Shown: one piece after another, positions 31,869 through 43,481 of the stretch
Numbering within the stretch: position 1 is the first letter of the stretch
How the letters are laid out: every line of letters begins with the position of its first letter
NCBI GenBank assembly: GCA_033439685.1
Contig: JAUEDM010000001.1
Coordinates: 8,494,001-8,558,000 of the forward strand
Length of the DNA: 64,000 bases
From: Apodospora peruviana
Taxonomy: Eukaryota > Ascomycota > Sordariomycetes > Sordariales > Lasiosphaeriaceae
Reading direction: 5' to 3'
The notes under the pieces: model-generated
The model's database searches: none
Told to the model about the DNA's origin: nothing
What the model saw: only the letters and a program-made list of their open reading frames with translations
Position numbers and translations under genes: made by a program

Positions 31869-33428
31869 ATGGGTGCCACCACCACGGCGCTACAGGCGCT
31901 CCACTCGCCGCGGATCTTATCGGCCCTCATCTTCGCCCTTGTTTTCCTCGGCTCTGGTTTTCTTTTCTCTCTTTACCGTCTGCAAGGAGCCGACGTCGCC
32001 ATCTGGACCTGGCCCCTCGACAAGTCATCGCCTTCATCTCCCACATCACCAATCGGCCACGATGCCTCCATAGCACCCTCCACCGCCGGTGGCACTACCG
32101 CCGCCTCACCACCCCTCGACAAGATCGTCTTCCAGCAAACCATCCAGTACTTCGAAGACTTCGAGTTCCATGCGCCCTTTCGCGACACCTTCGGCGACCA
32201 GGGCGCGCGCGCGCGCATCGTGCGCGACTGGCTAATCGCGTCAGAGCAGTCGACCGACCCGCGCGCGAAAGCCGTCCTCGACGAGGCCATCGAAGCCGCC
32301 ACCCAAGCGCTCTTCCCCTTCATGCGCAACCCGCCCCGAAACCCTAACTCGCCCACACCCTTCGCCGATCTCCGGTCCCGGTACGAGCGCGGCTCGGCGG
32401 GCATCGTCATCACGGCCGGCGGCGGTGTCGTGCGCTACGCGGCGCACCTGATTATCACGCTACGCTCGGTCCTGCGCTCGACGCTGCCCATTCAGATCTT
32501 CTACTCGGGCGACGACGACCTGTTTCCGTCCCAGCGCGCCTGGCTGTCCGACCTCGCCGCCTACGGCCCCGAGCTCGAGTTCGTCGATATAGATATCGTC
32601 TTCAACCAGTCCACCCTCGCCTTTAACACCAGTCATGGCGGGTGGGCCATGAAGCCCTACGCCATTCTGGCATCGCGCTTCGAGCGCGTGGTTCTCTTAG
32701 ATGCCGATGCCGTCCTCCTTCAACCCCCCGAGACCGCTCTTCTGCAACACAAAGCGTTCCTACGGTCAGGCGCCCTCCTGTTTCACGACCGCCTGCTCTG
32801 GAAGGGCGAGTTCGCGGACCGCCACAACTGGTGGAAGGAGAACATTAGAGTGCCAGGCCCGCAGCTCAACAGGTCGCTCGTGTGGACCGAGATGTACGCC
32901 GAGGAGGGCGATTCCGGCGTCGTGGTGGTCGACAAGTCCCGCGCCGACGTGCTGATGGGCCTGATGCACGTCGCCTGGCAGAACTCGGCGCCCGTGCGCG
33001 ACAGCATTACGTACAAGATCACATACGGCGATAAAGAATCATGGTGGTTTGGGCTGGAACTGACGGGCGCGACGTACGAGTTTGAGAAACACTACGGCGC
33101 GATGCTCGGCTGGGAGGAGCCGGATGAGGAAACCAATAAGACAAAGATCTGCAGTTTTACGATTGCGCACCTCGACGAGAACAACCAATTGCTTTGGTAT
33201 AATGGGGGATTACTGAAGAATAAGCTGTTGGAGGGGATGCAGGATGTGTATGAGGTGCCGAATAAGTGGATGGTTGACGCGGAGTGGATCAAGGGGTTAG
33301 GGAAGGAGAAGTACAGCTGTATGAGAGGCGGGCCGATTCATGATATCACGGAGGAGGAGAGCAGCTTGATGTCGCGGTTTATTAACGAGGCGAGGAGGGC
33401 TGATCGAGCCTTGGAGAGCCTAGATTAG
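31869..33428 (+). CDS. Mannosyltransferase, GT71/MNN1-like, type II membrane protein
   Basis: An intronless frame of 519 residues. A single N-terminal signal anchor (about 16-36, SALIFALVFLGSGFLFSLY) is followed by a Ser/Pro-rich stem and a lumenal catalytic domain. The domain contains GIVITAGGGVVRYAAHLIIT, PIQIFYSGDDDL, the metal-binding DxD in VVLLDADAVLLQ (Asp278/Asp280), KAFLRSGALLFHDR and DSGVVVVDKS. This is the order of fungal MNN1-type alpha-1,3-mannosyltransferases. The enzyme would add mannose to N- or O-linked glycans in the Golgi, affecting cell-wall mannoproteins. The acceptor linkage cannot be decided from sequence. Another Met lies only in other frames upstream, so the start is straightforward. 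Confidence 0.9.
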   Translation: MGATTTALQALHSPRILSALIFALVFLGSGFLFSLYRLQGADVAIWTWPLDKSSPSSPTSPIGHDASIAPSTAGGTTAASPPLDKIVFQQTIQYFEDFEFHAPFRDTFGDQGARARIVRDWLIASEQSTDPRAKAVLDEAIEAATQALFPFMRNPPRNPNSPTPFADLRSRYERGSAGIVITAGGGVVRYAAHLIITLRSVLRSTLPIQIFYSGDDDLFPSQRAWLSDLAAYGPELEFVDIDIVFNQSTLAFNTSHGGWAMKPYAILASRFERVVLLDADAVLLQPPETALLQHKAFLRSGALLFHDRLLWKGEFADRHNWWKENIRVPGPQLNRSLVWTEMYAEEGDSGVVVVDKSRADVLMGLMHVAWQNSAPVRDSITYKITYGDKESWWFGLELTGATYEFEKHYGAMLGWEEPDEETNKTKICSFTIAHLDENNQLLWYNGGLLKNKLLEGMQDVYEVPNKWMVDAEWIKGLGKEKYSCMRGGPIHDITEEESSLMSRFINEARRADRALESLD

Positions 33429-33937
33429 GCTCCATTGATACCATATTATTAGCGATGAATTATCGAGGCAAATAAAGAAATAAAGACGATTAAAAAACCC
33501 CACAGAAACAATACGGAGCGTTCACAACGGGGTAGCCGGCGCAAATACAATGTTAAACGGATAACAAGTATCCGTACGTGGGGAGCTATCCTAGGGATAA
33601 AGGGGTGTTGGACCGTTGGTGAAGCTTGGTGGCCCCGGGCCATGTCCTCGGATAAATCTTATTCTGACCTCAACCTCCTCCGGCTATTAACAGTAACCAT
33701 GACTTGCTGTTGGTTATGTTTCTTGACGCCTTGGCCAAGATGGCTTATCGTACTTAGGTACTCAGCGAACCACAATGATGTTGGCTTGTCCCATAAATGC
33801 TTTTCTGATTTCCCTCCTGCAGTTTTCTACATTCAAATTGCATTTGAAATTTGATGTTATAATGCTAATCCAAATGTGGATATACAAGAAGTCGCACCAT
33901 TTTAATGACATGATACAGTCTTGTTACACCCAGAAAG
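33429..33937. other. Intergenic between converging genes
   Basis: About 510 bases between the ends of the mannosyltransferase and P450 genes. Nothing is recognisable. Confidence 0.5.
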
Positions 33938-35769
33938 TCAATTCCCCAGCACATCAACCGAATCAAAGTCCAAAATATCAGACTTGGACGCATCAACAGT
34001 ATCCTGGACCACTCGAACAACACAAGCCGAGCGAGGAACAATCCGAACTTTGTAAGGCTTCGGCCTGGTAACAAGTCCCGCTGCAAAAAAGAACTGTTAG
34101 TATCTCAACTCACAGTATTACTCAATCAGGAGAATTATTAAGACATACCGACTTTATCCCCCAAATCCAGCGGCAGCTGACTGGGGTCAGGCGAGATCTC
34201 AAACGCCCACAACACGCGAGAGACGACGATAAACAACGACGCCTCGGCCACAAAGATCCCCTGGCAGAGCCGGCGCCCAAACCCATAGTGGCAATGGTCT
34301 CTCTGCCGAAAATCAGGATGTTTTGCGGATGCCACGGCGCTGAGGTCATGGCCGAGAAACCGCTCAGGCGCGAACTTTTCTGGATCAGAGTACACGTCCG
34401 GATCTTTGTGTATTGCCGTCACATTTGGAAACACCACGGTCCCTTTTGGTATTCGCCATCCTTGGTCTGTAGTATCCTCGTCAGAGGTGGCATGCGGAAC
34501 AAGAAGGCTTGCGATCGGCGCCCAGCGGTGAACCTCTTTTATCAAAGCGCGAAGGTAGGGCAGCTTAGCCTCATCTTCCCAGGTCGGAAGACGGGATGGA
34601 CCGACAACTCTGTCCAGCTCCTCTTGAGCTTTGCGTTGCGCGGTAGGGTTCATGGCCATGACTTTGAAGAAGGACTGGATCATGCTGCTGGTAGTTTCTG
34701 CACCTGCCCCAATGATCATGGCCAGGATGCTGATGGCTTGCTCGTCGGTGATGTTTTCTGTCTCTTGGAGGTGCACGAGGTCGGTTCCAAAGCAGGTCGG
34801 TGGCGGATTGTTTTGGCCTTGCACTTGTGTCTTGAGCTTCTTGAGGAAGGCCCTGTGCAGCACGGATTCTTGCTCGCGCAGGCGTCTGGCGTGATGGATC
34901 CAAGGTTGGCACCACTCGGGCAGTTTCTCCAGGACGGGGAAGTAATCTACCAGGAGTGTGCCTGGTTGGAAGGCTGTCATATCCGAGTCAGGCATTTGTT
35001 TCAAGTAAAGAGAGGAGGATGCTTACACTCCAGCATCTCTTCCCACAGGGCGTAGAACTCGGCCATGATGGGATGGTCAAGTTGCGCCAGTCGGACACCG
35101 TAGACAGCGCTGAAGATAACGCTGGTGGCAAAGCGCTCACCGTGAGCCAGAAATTCTTCTGGGGCCTTGATGAGATCACCGAGCATGACCTTGGCCTCAT
35201 GGTCCTGGTACTTCCGGAAGCCGGCTGCTTGCTGCTGGCCTAGAAGGTTGTGGTAGACGCGCCGCAGGAAGCGGAAGCGAGGACCAACGCCAGTGGTCGC
35301 TAGTCTCCATGGCCAGGCCTTTCCGCGGAAACTGTCTTGCGATGGTCTGTCTGAGTAGATGGACCCTTTCTGTTTTGTGTCAGATCTTCCTTCCTCTTTG
35401 TTGGACTTCGAGGACGTGGATACCCACCTTGTCCAGTAATTTCTTGGCATCTTCCGCTTTGCTGATGATCATGACAGGTGTAGAACTCAGCCAGAGCATG
35501 CATATCCCACCGTATTCTTTTGCTAGCTGAGTAAGTTGGTAGTCGGTATTCCTGGAGAGCTTGAAGAAGAAGATAAGGTTGCCAACAGCCGGCCATGGCT
35601 TGGGCCCGGGAGGGTGTCGAAGAAACTCGGCCACTTGGACCGTCTTTCGGGGCACCCAGCTCCAGAGGTATGCCGTCAAGCCTGAGATGAGGAGAACTCT
35701 GGCTACGAGAAGGACGGCAAGACTCATGGAGGCTGCATCGTGGACATTGATGGGATTGATTAGCTCCAT
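33938..35769 (-). CDS. Cytochrome P450 monooxygenase
   Basis: Four exons. The first starts at 35769 (MELINPINVHDAAS) and ends in LLDK; the donor GTGGGT pairs with acceptor AACAG to give LLDK-KGSIYSDRP. The second ends in EEMLE and joins SFQPGTLLVDYF; the third ends after PLDLGDKV; the last adds GLVTRPKPYKVRIVPR and stops at 33938. About 520 residues. Visible elements are an N-terminal membrane anchor (about 15-40), the proline hinge HPPGPKPWP, I-helix AGAETTSS, K-helix ExxR in EVHRW, the PERF motif FAPERFLG, and the haem loop HYGFGRRLCQG with the cysteine ligand. It is an ER-bound microsomal P450 needing a reductase. The I-helix has Glu-Thr-Thr, normal for oxygen activation. The substrate is unknown, and no backbone gene nearby suggests a pathway. 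Confidence 0.92.
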
Positions 35770-37056
35770 CTTTAGAAAGATCGAACGGAACAACCGGCGG
35801 CAAGCAAGGAGCAGGAAGGGATCTGTGAGGAAAAACCTGACGGACAATCTGTACAAAATCCCGGGAAGGGATGTCTAAGAAGGACTGTGCACATCGTGAT
35901 GGACTTAAGCTTTTGCAGACCATAGCTGGAATGAAGAGGCTGTCCGGTCATCGCCACCCCGATCAGCTACATCCAACAACCGATGGACCGAGCAAGGCAA
36001 AGAATCAACATCATACTCATTGTGTTCCTTAATAATGTGCGCCTCATGACAGCTTGTGATATATGCGTGTGATAGCCGACAACAGGGTTTTTGATGACAT
36101 CGCGAGTGTGTGTTCAGGATGATAGTAGTACATGCTCCATCCTCTGTGTATCGCCACCTTGTTCTCCGGGTTAACTGTCACCACTCGGATGTAGTGGATA
36201 TATCACTATCCGCCAATGTCGGGCGGCACAGATTTACTCGGTGATAGAACTATTGAACTGCTGTAATGACCTCGGAGCCTGAGATGACCCACACGATCTT
36301 GATGCCGCGCTTTGCCACATCGAGCTAGCTGCCTTGAGCGATCCCATCGTCGGCGGGTTGTGTATCACCTCGTAAAACATAAACAATACTCCGCGTAGGG
36401 TAGGGAGTGTGACTAATGTCCACGCACACTCATATGCGGCAGATGCTACTATGTCCGGGCTTATTTACAAGTACCGTCCGCTATCTTCAGCCCTGCCCCC
36501 AAACTCCTGGGAATCTGGACCGTGACCTGCCTCCACAAAAGAGCTGAGGCCAACCAACCCGCAGCTGTGCCATCCGGCCCGTTATTACCTTTGCCGTACC
36601 TGGATGCGAGACTGAGGCTAGGTTCTATATATGCCTCCGCCCACGCGGGATAGCTTTTGTCGTAGTGGGCCTTTGCTCGTACTTTTGGGCTTTGTGGCTG
36701 GCTGGATTCGTATTACCCACAGCTGCGAAAAGAAGCACGGAACAAACAAAAAGTAAAGCCTGGCAAGGGTGTACCTGCGTCGGGTGGGTGCATGTCCTCG
36801 GCACATGCATTGGAACCTAGCATATTGACACAACACGATGAACTACAGACTAAAAGCTGACATTTGACAGGAACCTAACTGCTACCTAATACTACCTTAC
36901 ACGCATCCATAGTCTGTTTCAGCCCTTGGAGCGAGGGACGGACGATGACTTGCAGCTGTACCAACCAGGACCGGCCCCCACGCTAAAGTATTACACCGAG
37001 TATCGTACTCGTATGTAATCCGCAAGTACGGATTCATTACGAATCTCTCTCTAGAG
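35770..37056. other. Intergenic, no gene seen
   Basis: About 1.3 kb upstream of the P450 gene and downstream of the SAT4-type gene. Short chance frames only. Confidence 0.5.
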
Positions 37057-38517
37057 CTAATCCCGAGTCAATGACCGCAGCGAATCGACCTGTGATTCGT
37101 TGTCCACCCGCGTCTTGGACGTGGTGCTCCAGTTCACATCATGTCCGTCCGGCATGAACTCGCCAGCCAGCATAATGCTCGAGGCAGGCCGGTTATCCAA
37201 GAAAATAAAGTCATCGCCGCCATTGAGAGATGTTCCTTCCAGATCTCTGAAGGTGTCTAGAACAGAGTCGTGCAGTTTGTTGAGCTTTACACGAAGGCTG
37301 TGTTCTTGCGAGGACTGTGCGGATTTCTGCTTCATCTGCTGCTGCTCTGCTCGCAGTCTGGCTGCCAGCCTCTCCTTTTCTGATCGGTCCTTGCTCTTTT
37401 GCTCGCGGTGCGCCCAGAGCGAGCGGAAGGAGACGAGGCAGGCTACGACGAATGCTGGATTACCAATGTCAGACATATTCCGGTGAAAAAAACGGATGTC
37501 AAAGATAGACTCACAAGTGACGTATTGGACGATATACCAGAACTCCATCCACGACGTGTCCATCACCTTGCGGTCAACCTGCTCCAGCGACTTGTACATG
37601 CCACCAAAGATACTGCCCCTAACTATGGTCACCGCTATGGTGAACCCGACGAGGGAAAAGATGCTGGAAAGCACAAGTTTCTGGCGGAGTCCAATCCGTG
37701 TTCTCCACAGGATGATGATAGGAAAGCAGAGAACTGGTTTACCGGCGGTCAGCTCACGCACGCAAATCCCGGTCACGGCCGAGGGAAAACTTACTGATTA
37801 CATCAGAGCAGACGTCAACAGAAACCGATGCTTTGTAAACGGTGTACACATGGTTGATACCGTCATTCGAACCACAGGTTTGCATGATGTACTGAGCATC
37901 ACGGAAGTGACAGTGATAGGGAATCATCCCAAGCGCGGCAGCGCCGCAGGCGATGGTGAGAGCGACTGCCACCCACCAAAAGATCAGGTACAGTTTGATT
38001 TGATGTCCCAGGCGGTAGAAGAAGAGCAAGAAATTCATCTTGATGGTCCAGATGCCGATTACCGTCCTATTTAGCGTTAACTTAAGCACTCAAGGTAGTA
38101 AGACAGAATCACCAACAGAATGGAAATCAACCCGACCGCGCGCAAGGATGTCTCCATCCGCTTAAAAAGATCGGGACCCGGCATAATCCTGCCGTTTTGG
38201 ACGTCGAGCATCCAGTACACATCGCCGAGAAACTTGAGGAGCAGCGCGACGATGGCCACCAGAGTCAAGAAGGCGCCGATCATGAGGTAGTCCTCTACCA
38301 GCAGCTTTCCGAAGCAGACATAGCGGATGTAGGACCGGACGACGGAGGCAACAAGACAGAGACTGATGCCCACCCAGAGGACAATCTTACGCAAGTCAGC
38401 TTCGAGTGAAGTATGGAAGATAGATGGACCACTCACACGAAAGGAATGCTCTGAGACGAGCTGGTCGGTTGTCTCGACGATACCGCCGGCGCCGGGTTGC
38501 ATGGACGGTGCGGACAT
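37057..38517 (-). CDS. SAT4/rhodopsin-domain integral membrane protein (PTH11-like)
   Basis: Start at 38517 (MSAPSMQPGAGGIVETT), stop at 37057. Hydrophobic helices follow in the order expected for the fungal seven-helix SAT4 family: WVGISLCLVASVVRSYIRY, YLMIGAFLTLVAIVALLLK, LISILLVIL, IWTIKMNFLLFFYRL, YLIFWWVAVALTIACGAA, LSSIFSLVGFTIAVTIVRG and AFVVACLVSF. The KMNFLLFFYRL segment and the CxxxxCxDV-like loop near the middle are typical. The C-terminal tail is long, cytosolic and charged (coiled-coil-like KSKDRSEKERLAARLRAEQQ). At least four small introns are needed, including one after EHSFR that is in frame. Members include PTH11-type receptors, but many have no known ligand. Confidence 0.78.
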
Positions 38518-39634
38518 TGTTGGGTTCTACGGTTGGGACGGACGACTCAATGAGACCAAAACAAAGGACACAGATAGTATCGAACAACACCAGTTGACGA
38601 AACGTACTTGGCCTTCTTTACAGGGCCGGAAAGTTCCATACTTAAGAAATGGCGATAATTACTCCCGGCAAGTACGAGATACGTCCGTCTCGTATCCAGA
38701 AGACGTCTTTGCTGAATCAGTCAGATGGGGTCCAAAAGCCCTATTCAAGCAACTGGTGATGCTGAAGTGGGTTACAAACCGCATCACAGGTTTATTGACG
38801 AGGCTTGTTTCATCTAAAGGGGGCTGGGCTGAATCACCGTTGCATCGATATTGAACGTGCTTCCGATGGAAATCAACCCATCTGCGAACTATGTGTAGGG
38901 ACTCCACACGCACAATAACACGACGATAATTCATACGCCTCTAAGCAGCGTGGAACGGCCGACGCTACTGCCAGCTTTTATTTTGTCTTCGTTGAGGCAC
39001 AAGTCAGCACCTTGAGGTATGACAAAGCATCGCATCGCGGGAGGGTTGATAATTTGCGAAGAAAAGTATTGTTGCGGCGGAGCTATGCCGTTGCCCGATT
39101 CATGTCCGTGCCAGTATCGCCGGTTCCTGCGTCCATGAACATCAAGTTGATCTGGACCCGTGACTAACACCCGCAAAACGATAATTACCTCATGCAGTCA
39201 TGTGGCCAAAGCTTCGGGAGGTAAAATATGTACTGATCTGTCCCTTGGTTGCAGAAAGGTGAAACGTGCCGGGAATACAGTACAGTACCGTGCAGGTACC
39301 CCCGACACTGGTGTTGATGTGCCACTGGTAATAGGTATGATTGGTGGCTTAAGCCCCCCAGCCCAATGGATCGAATGTTGGTGCCTGCCTGCCTGTCTGT
39401 ACCACACCAAAAATCGAACTTCAACTCAGAGTCCGCGTCCTCGCTCAGCTCCATCATTCTGGCTGCCCGACTTCACCATACAAACAACCCGCTCGATGCC
39501 ACCACCACTTTCACGAGATATCTATCTACCTGAACTAGCAAGGACAAATCGAGTCAACCTTGGCCCAACCAACTTGAACCCATCGCCACTCGTGGGCCCG
39601 GCCACACCGCAACTTCTTGAACCCGTCCATTATC
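38518..39634. other. Divergent intergenic region
   Basis: About 1.1 kb between the SAT4-type gene (minus) and the SDR gene (plus). Only short frames are visible; 39160-39600 stays open on the plus strand but lacks a domain. Confidence 0.45.
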
Positions 39635-40829
39635 ATGGCTGCACTGATATGGCACCCCATACGCCGCCTCCTGTTCGGACTACCAGGGAAACCGAGCATT
39701 TCCTTCGACCCCGCGCGGGACATTCCGTCTCTCGCGGACAAGGTGATTCTCATCACAGGCGGTGCGGTAAGGATTTTCCCGTCATCCCCGTATTACGTTG
39801 GATTCATAAACAGGGGGAAATCTTGGAACTGACACACAGACATTGTGACATACAACAGGGCGATCTGGGGAAACAGTTGGCCATAGAGTACGCCCGGCAC
39901 GGCCCAGCGCGCATCTACATTGCCGATCTCCCGTGCGACGATGGCGGCGAGGCTGTTATCAAAGAAATCCGAGATGGGGCGCCAGGCTGTGGTGATATTG
40001 TCCGGTTTCTTGCGATTGACTTGTCGTCGCTCGAGTCTGTCCGGAAGGCGGCCGCCGAGGTTACCGCCGCGGAAGACAGGTTGGATATCTTGGTTCTGAA
40101 CGCCGGTGTTGTGCTCATGAAGCCTGATGTGACGCAAGATGGTATGCTTCCCTGCCAACCGTTTGATGAAAAGAGTGAAAGTGGCTGACCAGTGTTGAAC
40201 AGGTTACGAGATGACATGGTCCATCAACTTCCTAGGCCATGCACTCCTCACCAAACTGCTCATGCCCACACTTCTCCAGACAGCAGCCTCAACCCCAGAG
40301 GCAGATGTTCGCGTTTTAGCGGTGTCAAGTGAAGGACATGCGATGGCGCCTAAGGGCGGGATCTTCTTTGACAAGCTCAAGACTGGCTGTAGTGACTTGG
40401 TGAGGCAACACACACATCCGATATTTCACCTTTATCTAACCTCGATATGGATAGACATATGTCCAGCGGTACGCCCAAAGCAAGCTCGCCATCATCGGCT
40501 ACGCTCGCGAGCTTGCGGCTCGGCACCCACAGATCAAGGTCGTGTCGGTGCACCCTGGCCGCATTCTAACGGGCCTGTTCCGGCGGCTGCAGAAAGATAA
40601 CCTGCTGTTCAAGTACACGGCACCGATTACGCCCTTCTTCTGCACTACGGTGGAGAACGGTGTGAAAAACCACCTCTGGGTTTCTACGGCTCCTGCGGCG
40701 GATGTGGTTAGCGGAACGTATTATGAGCCGGTAGGTATCACTGGTAAAGAGTCGGCGTTGGCTAGGGACGAGAAGTTGTCTGGGAGGTTGTGGGAGTGGA
40801 CTGAGGCTGAGTTGGCTCGCTGGACTTAA
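39635..40829 (+). CDS. Short-chain dehydrogenase/reductase
   Basis: Four exons: 39635-39766, 39859-40141, 40203-40399 and 40455-40829. All junctions are GT-AG and in frame; the product has 328 residues. The first intron splits the cofactor loop, giving ITGGAGDLGKQLA, the Rossmann TGxxGxLG turn. Further elements are LDILVLNAG, INFLGHALLTKLL, VLAVSSEGH with the catalytic Ser region, and the active-site YAQSK (YxxxK). VVSVHPGRILTGLF follows, as usual for the WW-domain-oxidoreductase/retinol-dehydrogenase-like branch. It uses NAD(P)H to reduce or oxidise a carbonyl or alcohol substrate that I cannot name. The N-terminal 20 residues are hydrophobic and basic, possibly a membrane association. Its 3' end faces the LPMO gene 200 bases away. 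Confidence 0.9.
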
Positions 40830-41032
40830 GGTGGTGTACAAAGGAAGGTATGTATGTCGGAGTCGGGCTGACCTAGGCGTCCTGAATATAACACCTTGAT
40901 TCACACTCATCGAACCACATGACGTTGAGGCTGAAATTTGCGTTATTGTTTCTCCTCATTATGATTGATATACCAGGACATTAAGTCGCTGAAGAAATCT
41001 AGCACATTGCATGGGCACTGATATGAGCGCTC

Positions 41033-42193
41033 TCAAGCAGCCGCTGTGGGAGCCACATACCTGGCCGACCAGGAGGCAGTGTATGTCGACGTGGCAATCA
41101 CCATGGGAGTGTTGCCCACAAATGTCGCCGTCGTTACCACCGACTTGGTGATCCAGCTGTTCCACCGCGTGTTCTTGACCTCCCCGGACACGGGGCCAAC
41201 AGCCACTTGTGTGGTATCTGGCCAAGCTCCCGACCAAACAGTTGGTCCTGTCATGGATGTTAGTCATATGAATTTCCCATTCAAGAACAAATAGGACCCA
41301 CCTGGAATCTGATATGTCGTGGTACACGGCGCTGTCGCAGTCCTGGTCTTATCCGTGGAGCAGTACACCTGTTTGACCAAGTCAGCAGAGTTCTTATGAA
41401 AGAAACAACAACCAAGAAGAACAGCGTACATCATAGAGTACTCCAGGGTCGCTATACTTGTATGCCCCGGGGAAGGAGACGCCCTCCGGCAGTTCAACGG
41501 TCCCGTCCCCGACAACCTCGATCTGGACACAGTTCGGATAGAACTGCGCACCTCTCCATGGGACCTTTTCGTATGAAGCGTCCGCCTCGTGAAGCCCGAC
41601 CATCTCGGCGCGGATCAGATACTGCCCAGCCTTCAACCCAGCCGGCACCCGCACATTCATATGCCCCCCATTCTTGGCGATATCGGCCGTAGTCGCCCAT
41701 TTTCCCGGGGCAAACGGCTCACTCCCCAACTCGTAAAGCCCCTTCTCCCAGATCTTGACAAACGAGTTTTCGGCAGGTGGATCGGGCGATAGGTAAACCA
41801 TGGCAGGGCCGTGGTGCGAATCGGCGATCACGTCGTCGGCCGCCGTGCGATTGTCGTGGTGCCAGTCGAACGTCAGGTTGTCGCCCGGTTGGACCTTAAT
41901 GGTATGCGGCACTTGCTTGTCGCCCAGCACGTTGCAGCGCATGTCAATGCTGTTGAGGTCCTTGACGGGCGAGTTGGCGTATCCTCGCGGAGGCGGGCCG
42001 TTGTACGCCGGCGTGCGGATCGCGCGGAAGGTGCCCTGGTCTACGCCGTTTACGAAGACGCCCTTTCATTTTTTGTCAGAAGCCTTTTCGGGAGGATGAG
42101 TGGTTATCTTACCCAGATGAAGCAGTGCGCTTGCACGAGGTGGACGTTTGCCGCGAGCGCAGCTGCTGCCGCGAGGAGACTATGGGACTTCAT
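41033..42193 (-). CDS. AA9 lytic polysaccharide monooxygenase (former GH61)
   Basis: Start at 42193: MKSHSLLAAAAALAANVHLV then QA, with cleavage leaving an N-terminal His (HCFIW), which in AA9 forms the copper histidine brace. Exon 2 continues with GVFVNGVDQGTFRAIRTPAY. Later come the second copper His region HHGPAMVYLS, PGLKAGQYLIRAEMVGLHEA, the axial Tyr region FYPNCVQIEV, and YKYSDPGVLYD. Two more introns (donors GTACGC and GTGGGT) lead to VYCSTDKTRTATAPC, YQIPGPTVWSGAW and the stop at 41033. About 320 residues. No CBM1 is present; the tail after the domain is Thr/Ser/Val-rich. The enzyme is secreted and oxidatively cleaves cellulose or a related beta-glucan with copper and an electron donor. 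Confidence 0.92.
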
Positions 42194-43481
42194 CTTGACG
42201 CCGGCGATGCTGGGGACAAGAAAAGGGAACCGGGAAACGAAAGATAGCAGAAAGCCTCATCGTGTTGGTGGTGGTTGTGCTGTTTTTATTATTTTATCTG
42301 ACGTTGAGATACGCCTCCAAATTGCCCGGTTGGGAATTGATTAAAAAAAGTTCGGCAGCTCCGCTACCCGTTTGTAGATTGAGCGCTTACCTTGCCGCTG
42401 GGGTCGTCTACCAACTTCTTCTTAATATCGCGCGGGCTGTAATTGAGCGACGGATGTTTAGCCGACTGTCCAGACAGAGCACGCAGCCCAGTCGGCTTCC
42501 TGTCCCGTCCGCAGAGCGCGGCATTTGATGCTCCATATTTGGTGCCAAGAAAGATTCCAAGAATTGTTGGTCGTTCCCCGGGATGCATTTATATGTCGAA
42601 GGAGCGGGATAGGCTGACCCTGGAAGAGTCGGAGGAGTTGGAAGGAATGGGAGGCGGTATCCGGCTTACACAGTGCTGGGTGTGGGTGCTGGGTGTGGGT
42701 GCCGGCGCCGATGTGGGTCAAGCACTTCCGGATGCACACGCTTGCACGGTGCCGGTCACGGCAATGGTGAGAGAACCATGGGCAGTGGGACGGTGCCGTG
42801 CTCCGTGTCTCGGTGACAAGCAATGTCCGAGTCATTCGGCCGAATCTCGCGGGCGGGTGGTGGCTTCGATTGCTTGATAATCAATCGACCGTATCCGGCC
42901 ACCTATCCCTTTGCTTCTCAGGTTTTGACACCACGCGGCAAGTGAACCTGGACAAAGCCCGCCAAACTGGACGTCCTTTCCTTTCGATGTGGGAGTTGCC
43001 TGGAGTGGAAGCTCCGCGTCAATTCTACCCATACGCTCCTTCCGTCTCTGGACCACCGATCGGTAACCGCACAAGCTCCGGCCCGACCTAGCCACCATCT
43101 GTGGAGTCTGGGGTGATTTGTAACCGACAGTAGTGGGTGGCATCCGCAGCACCCTGCCGAAATTCATCGGGTCGTGGGGTATGCGAGTGGCTTATAAATC
43201 CACCATCCAATAAAACGAGAACGGCACCGTTGATTGCTCCAGATTCCGCGCCATGGTGCCATCGATGATGCAAGATTGTCTCCGGCGAATGGGGTCAAGC
43301 TAGTAGCATATAGCACCACCGTATAAAGGCCAAGACAAATCCAATGTGGAAATCATGGGGAAGAGCTGTGGGTATCACTCCGCATCGTTTCAACTTCAAT
43401 CGTGTTCCGCATAGAAACAGTCTCAGTCCGAACATAACATCTTACAACAAACTGAAGAACCTCACCACCACAGCCAGCACA
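42194..43481. promoter_or_regulatory. Divergent region between LPMO and glutathione transferase genes
   Basis: About 1.3 kb. A TATAAAG at 43322-43328 lies 154 bases before the GST Met at 43482. A 13-base unit (GTGCTGGGTGTGG) is repeated twice plus a partial copy at 42673-42703. No gene is supported. Confidence 0.45.

Noticed and set aside
34288..35055. A 255-codon plus-strand frame
   Set aside because: It is antisense to well-supported P450 exons carrying the haem, ExxR and I-helix motifs.
33938..40829. Possible secondary-metabolite cluster (P450, SAT4-type protein, SDR, with ABC and MFS genes nearby)
   Set aside because: No backbone enzyme (PKS, NRPS, terpene cyclase, DMAT) and no cluster-type zinc regulator is present in the window; housekeeping genes are interleaved.
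42673..42703. Minisatellite or CRISPR-like array
   Set aside because: Only two full copies of a 13-base unit, with no spacers; the organism is a fungus.
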